Assembly (NCBI GenBank): GCA_039707465.1 | Contig: CM077653.1 | Location: 565,501 to 629,500 of the forward strand | From: Rhabdophis nuchalis | Taxonomy: Eukaryota > Chordata > Lepidosauria > Squamata > Natricidae | Direction: 5' to 3' | Length of the DNA: 64,000 nucleotides | Shown here: piece after piece, positions 59,036 through 64,000 of the stretch | Position numbering within the stretch: the stretch's first letter is position 1 | Layout of the letters: the number at the start of each line of letters is the position of its first letter | Position numbers and translations under genes: made by a program | The notes under the pieces: model-generated | Told to the model about the DNA's origin: nothing | What the model saw: the letters and a program-made list of their open reading frames with translations, nothing else | Databases searched by the model: none

Positions 59036-62000
59036 CTGTCAGTCCGTGAGACAGAAAAACCCTCATGATTCTTTGTGAGGATTTCCACCATTTACTCTGA
59101 AGCCAAATCCCCATTTTGGTTCATCAAGGCCTTTTAGTTGAGTTCCGTCTGGGAAAGAGAGGGTTTGGATCGCCTGTCTTCCCTCTGCCATTGATTCCGT
59201 TCTAGCTCCGAGCAGGCAGGCCGATGAGCAGACAGGCTTCTGGCTGGCTGGCCAGAGAGTGTCCTCCCCCCCCCCCCTTTGCCGGCCGCTCTGCAAGGCT
59301 GCCTTCTCTTTCTTTGGTTCAGCCTGCTTAGATTTTGAAGACAAACAGCCGTGCGGTTGAAACTGTCTCCTATTGAAACTGTTTTAGAGTAATTAATTAT
59401 GGATCCTTGTTTGCATGCCTGCTGCAGCTCCCTCTGCCTCAGCCAAAGCTCCCATCCGTCAAAGGCTAAGTGGGAGATAAATAATGAAACCACAAAGCCG
59501 CCACTTTCCAGGGAAAGGCGAGTGGGGAAGAGGTCACCTTTAGCAGCCGCATCTCTGCTTCCAGCCCAATTTTCTAAAGGGTCAGAAGTGTTTCCTTTCT
59601 GGCACTCACCTTCTCCTTACAGCCTCCTGGAAAGAGGAGGCTGAAAATGTGTGGGGGTCCTGCTGCGGATGGCAACAGCACCCCAAGACCCCTGAGTACA
59701 GCCCTGAGGCCTCCAGAGCGATGGGCGCCACCCCAGCTTGTCCCTCTGCCTCCACTGCAGCCGTGGTGGCCAGGGGCAGCCTCTCGGACCTCCAGCCATC
59801 TTGACTGAAAGATGGACTGCAAGAGGTCAGCAAAGGGATGTTCTGCAGAACGACAAAACTGAGCCATGAAATTCTTTGGGCCGCTGGTGGACCTTCCCTC
59901 TGGTCTTGCTTGCCTCCCTGGAGACAGTTCATCAGGCTTCACAGCCACCATGTCGGAAGCTTTTCGTAGCTTGGATCAAGGCTGGCTAAGTTGAAGCCGA
60001 TGCCTTCCCTTCCCAGGGCACCCAAGCGGCTCTTCAAGGGACCGACTGGGAGCCCCTTTGGCCCCCGGACGTTGCGGTGCTTCCGTGGTCCCCAGGTTGG
60101 GAGGCGGGCTTGGCCCAGAGGAAAGTCCGTCTCAGTTAGGAGACGGCAGAGGCGTGTGGGTTGCCCGGAAGAGTCTCCGTGTCTTACGACTAGTAAATAA
60201 ACACAAAGCCTCTTGATTTGTGCTATCAAAGTTTATCTTTTCTATTAACGGCTTTCTAAATTGGTGGCACTGGAGCAAAGAAGCCCAATCTGAACTTCAA
60301 GCAAGCCTGATTATGAGTGTAATAACTTTGGCTAATAAGACTATGATGTGGGTTTAGGCCGAGAAAGGAAACCCATTTCTCATTAGCTCTTCCATGAATT
60401 ACTCTCTGCCCTTTCCTGGTGGGACCCTTCCGAACTGCCTCGGCCTGCGCTTGGCTGGACCATTTCCCTCCGTGAGCTTTCACCCCCCCCCCCTTGTCAG
60501 CCAGAGGCTTCGGTTCTCTGGGTGGAGATGGGAAGGAGGCGCTGCCCACCCCAAAGGGCAGCTCCAAGGCTGCAGCCAGTCCACGGTCCTCCCCCCCCCC
60601 TTCCAGGGCACAGAAGTGAGTTGGCAGAGCTGTGTGGCTTTTTACGGCTTCCTCTCGGTTAGCAGGCAGGTGAGGCTGCTGGGCAGGATGGAAGCCGCTG
60701 GGCTGCTGGGAGGCTGAGAACGCTCTGCTGCAGAGCCTGAGGAGCCTTGGGGGCGTCTCTTCCGCTGAGTGTGGCTGCAGCTCTTGGGGGGCTTCCCGTC
60801 CCCCCCCAGACATGCGCTTGTCAGCCCAGTCCCATCGAGCGGCTTCATTCTAGGCAGGGCGGAGGGCCTCCAGCTGTGGCAAAGAGGAGAGACCTGAGCT
60901 GGGCCCCAGTGGGCAACACGGGTTGCCTGGTCCCTTTTGATGCCCTCCGATGGGGTCAGTGACACCTCTGGATGCTGCAACAGAAGTCTCTCTTGCTGAA
61001 TGGATAAATGAGGCTTCCTCCCGGGCGTCTCCGCTGCTCCCTGTTATCTGTGGGGCACACAAGCGACTGTGGGCTCGGCAGAAGGAGCCACTGAGGGGGA
61101 GGGGGGGAGGCAGGAATTCTCTGCAATGGAGGAGCTGATGTGGAGCCCACAGGCCCACCAGATAGGAGGACAGCAAAGATGCGGTTGCTTTGATCGATGT
61201 CTCCAAGGCTGGCTGGAGCTTAGAGGAGGCCCCAGTGGCCCCTTAGAGCCCCTCAATGTTTACCTTCTTGGAGGCAAAGAAAAGGCAGTCCCAGGAATGC
61301 ACCCCCCTTTTTTTTCTGGAGAGGCCCCCTGCCCTGGCAAGCCCAGTGAATGCCCCCCTTGGGAAAAACAGGGTCTCCGTGGTGGAAGGGAGGCAGTTGG
61401 CGGGTGGACCCTCCTGCCGGGCTCGGCTGCCTCCGCCTCTGTCCGTGGTGCTGAAAGCAGAAGCGATGGCTGTGCTTATGCTCCCATCCAGCCGCTTGGA
61501 TCAAAGCAGACACTTTAATCTATCCAGCAACAACTGAAGGATTAAAAAGTTGCTGGCAAATCAGAGCCCCAAATTGGTGTGGGAGAGCGGCTTGTCAGTT
61601 GACAAATCATCTTATAAAGGAAGCGCTGCGTGGCCTCTGTTGGCAGGCCGCTTCTCCGCCGCGTTCCAGGCAAGCTTTGCCATCATTTCCCCCAATTGCA
61701 CCCATTCATAAGCAATTTCGTATTGAGCTGCTAAGATCCCCCAGCAGGGAGTCGAAGCAGGAGGTGGCCGTGAGCAAGCGCTCGCTTTCAGCCGCCTCCC
61801 CTCCCCTCCGTCTCTGGCAGTGCCTTCCCTCTTGAGCCCCAGCCCCAGCGATAGGCCTTCCAATCAGGGCTGGCCGGCTCTTCGGCTTCCTGGTTTGGGG
61901 CTTTGCTTTTCTTTTCTTTTTTTTGCCATTTGCGATACATTCCATCTCTTCTTGGTTTGCAAAGGAAAGAGCTGTAAGCCCCGAGGCTCCTGGGCAGGGA

Positions 62001-62584
62001 AAGAGGAATGCCCTGCAAGGGCTCAGCAAGAGAACGCCAGTCCTGCCAACAACTGGATCCCTTGTGTGAGGATCAAAGGCTCAAACCCATGGAGTAGACG
62101 AGCCCATTGCTGGTCCTTGCCACAGGATGGCTCAGAAGGGCCTCCTGCTTGAGGATCAGCTTCTCAGGAGAAGCAGGGGCCTCTTCCCCTTTTTATCCCA
62201 CCTTGGCCTTAGAAGCTCAAGGTAGACGACCGGGCTGCTTCCCGTTTTGTCCTCATAACAATAAGCCTTTGCTTGAGTGACAGCCACCCAGTAACTGCAT
62301 TCACATGCAACATTGGTTCAGAATGGGTGGACGCAGCTGGAGGACCTAAAAAACCTGGTTCCGTTTAATCCTTTGAATTTGGCCCATTTAGTTAGTTTTC
62401 AGTTTAGTGAACTGGGTGAACTCCAACAAGTCATTGAGCTCCCCTGGCTGAGAGGAATCCTGGACCCACCAAGATCTCCCAATTTTTCTTCCCCTTTTCA
62501 GCATTTAAGTAGCAAGAGGAAACATGTTTTTAATACCAGAACATTTGGTTTTAACTATCTCTAAATACCAATGAATATATTTTA

Positions 62585-62680
62585 TGATTGCTGCTTTGAG
62601 CTTGGCAATTTAATTGCATAGTCCTGTAGAACTTTGTAAACTGCCTGGCAGGATATAAATATTTGAGTTAAATAAGTAGG
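62585..62680 (+). mobile_element. Possible old LINE 3' tail
   Basis: TTTGTAAACTGCCTGGCAGG followed by ATATAAATATTTGAG resembles the 'GTAAACCGCC...GGTATATAAAT' end of old CR1/L3/L2 elements. It is too short and diverged for a firm call. Confidence 0.35.
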
Positions 62681-64000
62681 ATGTTCTCACAAAGCGTTAG
62701 GCTCAGGTCTCCAAGGAGCCACGGAGCAGAGGCATCTTTCTAGCTGGGATGTGCAAAAGTGGTGGGGCTCTACAGCCGTGCTTGGCGTCTCCAGGGAGCG
62801 TCTGCTGGGAAAGAGATGGGAAGAGAGCTCTGCCTGAGAGCTGCTTCCAGTTAAGACCATCTTAGGAGGCCCAGAGTGATGATATCGGTTCTGTTACAGT
62901 GCCGTTGTTGGTCTTGGCCCATGCCGGCCCAGCCCCCTTCATGTATAGCTGGAGGCTATTTGAAGACAGGGGCTGATGGTCACTCCTGGCTAGCCCTGAG
63001 GCTTGGTGCTTGACCTGCTGCCCTCCACCTGCTCACCCCCTAGCATCAGGGGTGTTGGGGAGGGGCGGAGGGGAGAAGATGGAAAGGCCTGAGGCAGAGA
63101 TGACCTCCCCCCCCCTCCCGGCAGAATCAGACTCTTGTCCCTTTCCCAGCCCAGGGATGCCCCCCCCCCCCACCGAGAGCTTCTCCCGCCGTCTCTTCGG
63201 AGCAAACTCCACGGCTGGTGACTTATTTCCACAAATTGCTCCTGCTCTGAAGCCGGTCTCCCCAACCCTCAGTTGCCGTGGAAACCAGTGGCAGCTCCAC
63301 AGCCCAACTCTGGAGGGAAACAGCTGGGCTGGGCTGGGCAAGGAGGGAGGCCAGACTCCAAGGAGCTACCTATTGGCCGGAAGAGCAGCAGACCCATCCC
63401 AGCCGAGGGGAGTCCTGGCTTCAGCTCTTCTCTGCTGCTGGGGAGCCATGGAGGCCCTTCCTCTGAGGAAGCCCGGTGGCCTCCAGAACAAGCGAGCCTC
63501 AGCCAAGAAGCCCTCCGTGTGGCTGGGCTCTGGAGCCTCCGAAGAGACCCTCATTCCGGGGACTCCTCCCCCCTCCAAGGTTTGCGTTTCGTTCTCTCGT
63601 GCGTCTTCCTGCTCCCTCACCTCCCGTTCTTGGCAGCTCCCTGCCCTCCTCAGTGCCCAGATGCCAAGCCAGGTGATGAGTTATTCCAATATATGGTCTG
63701 TTTGGAAAGCAGACGCACTTCATATCTCTCTCTCTATGACAAGTTGTTATTCTCCCTTATCAGAATTTGGGCCCATCCAGCTGCCACGGAGCTGCCTCCC
63801 CACTGCTGCTGCAGCCAAGCCAGGGGCAGCACTGGGGCCCTCCTGCCTTTCCCAGATGGGGGGCCTTTCCCTGGACTTCCAAGGTCCCAGGAGGCGAGGT
63901 GAAGAGTCTCTGCAGGTCTGTGATGGGGGGGGGGAGGGGGGAGAGGCACCTGGATTGTGTGAAGTGGACGGAGTCCCAGGACTGACCCAGAAGAGTCTTG

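Larger units (their letters stand above)
55459..64000. other. BUD13 3' UTR, then gene-poor flank
   Basis: No further gene was recognised. The BUD13 3' UTR probably ends near 56,100: AATAAT at 56,071-56,076 followed by a GTGTGTGTTTTT stretch is the best, though weak, signal. Beyond it lie a 94-bp direct duplication, a CTCF-like motif, a CT/GA microsatellite and islands of non-repetitive, AT-balanced sequence (57,125-57,335; 59,040-59,420; 60,185-60,420; 61,490-61,730) that look constrained. In mammals the region distal to BUD13 is a long gene desert rich in developmental enhancers. Confidence 0.6.

Overview
This is vertebrate nuclear DNA: split genes with GT-AG introns, TATA and CpG-island promoters, AATAAA signals, LINE tails and microsatellites. 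The non-LTR repeats (CR1 and L3-like tails, including the 'GCCGCCCTGAGTCC...GGGAGAAGGGCGGCATA' type of 3' end), a palindromic hAT-like MITE and the GC-rich, compact introns fit a squamate reptile (lizard or snake), perhaps a GC-rich microchromosome. The clade call is inference from repeat style; I cannot name a species.

The locus is the SIK3 - APOA1/C3/A4 - ZPR1 - BUD13 block, syntenic with human 11q23 and in the same relative gene orientations. Layout: 1-14,569 is intron 1 of SIK3 (its first exon lies upstream of the window). 14,570-28,539 holds 23 SIK3 coding exons on the + strand, followed by a 3' UTR to about 30,315. APOA1 (+) is at 31.48-34.75 kb, APOC3 (-) at 35.57-37.03 kb, APOA4 (+) at 40.17-42.27 kb, ZPR1 (+, 14 coding exons) at 43.37-48.54 kb and BUD13 (+, 11 coding exons) at 50.25-55.46 kb. 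From there to 64 kb is the start of the gene desert that follows BUD13 in other amniotes, with several islands that look like conserved non-coding elements.

The three apolipoprotein genes make secreted amphipathic-helix proteins of HDL and triglyceride-rich particles. They keep the ancestral arrangement: APOA1 and APOC3 converge, APOC3 and APOA4 diverge from a shared ~3.1 kb interval with nuclear-receptor DR1 motifs, and the APOA1 promoter keeps a striking copy of the mammalian 'site C' element. The most notable feature is a gene that is not there: APOA5, expected between APOA4 and ZPR1, has no trace in a gap of only 1.1 kb. APOC3 is short (85 residues), lacks tryptophan, and has two overlapping splice donors, one of which would truncate the protein. 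APOA4 has a 5'-UTR intron that its human orthologue lacks.

SIK3 keeps all three PKA-type 14-3-3 sites, including the 52-codon exon equivalent to the mouse 'Sleepy' exon, plus a 46-codon frame-neutral cassette exon. The exon carrying the third PKA site takes its polypyrimidine tract from a long TTCC microsatellite. ZPR1 and BUD13 have housekeeping-type CpG promoters with ETS/YY1-like motifs; two CTCF-like motifs lie just upstream of BUD13, and LINE L3-like copies sit between the two genes and inside BUD13 intron 8. I found no microbial-type system, CRISPR array, tRNA or rRNA gene.
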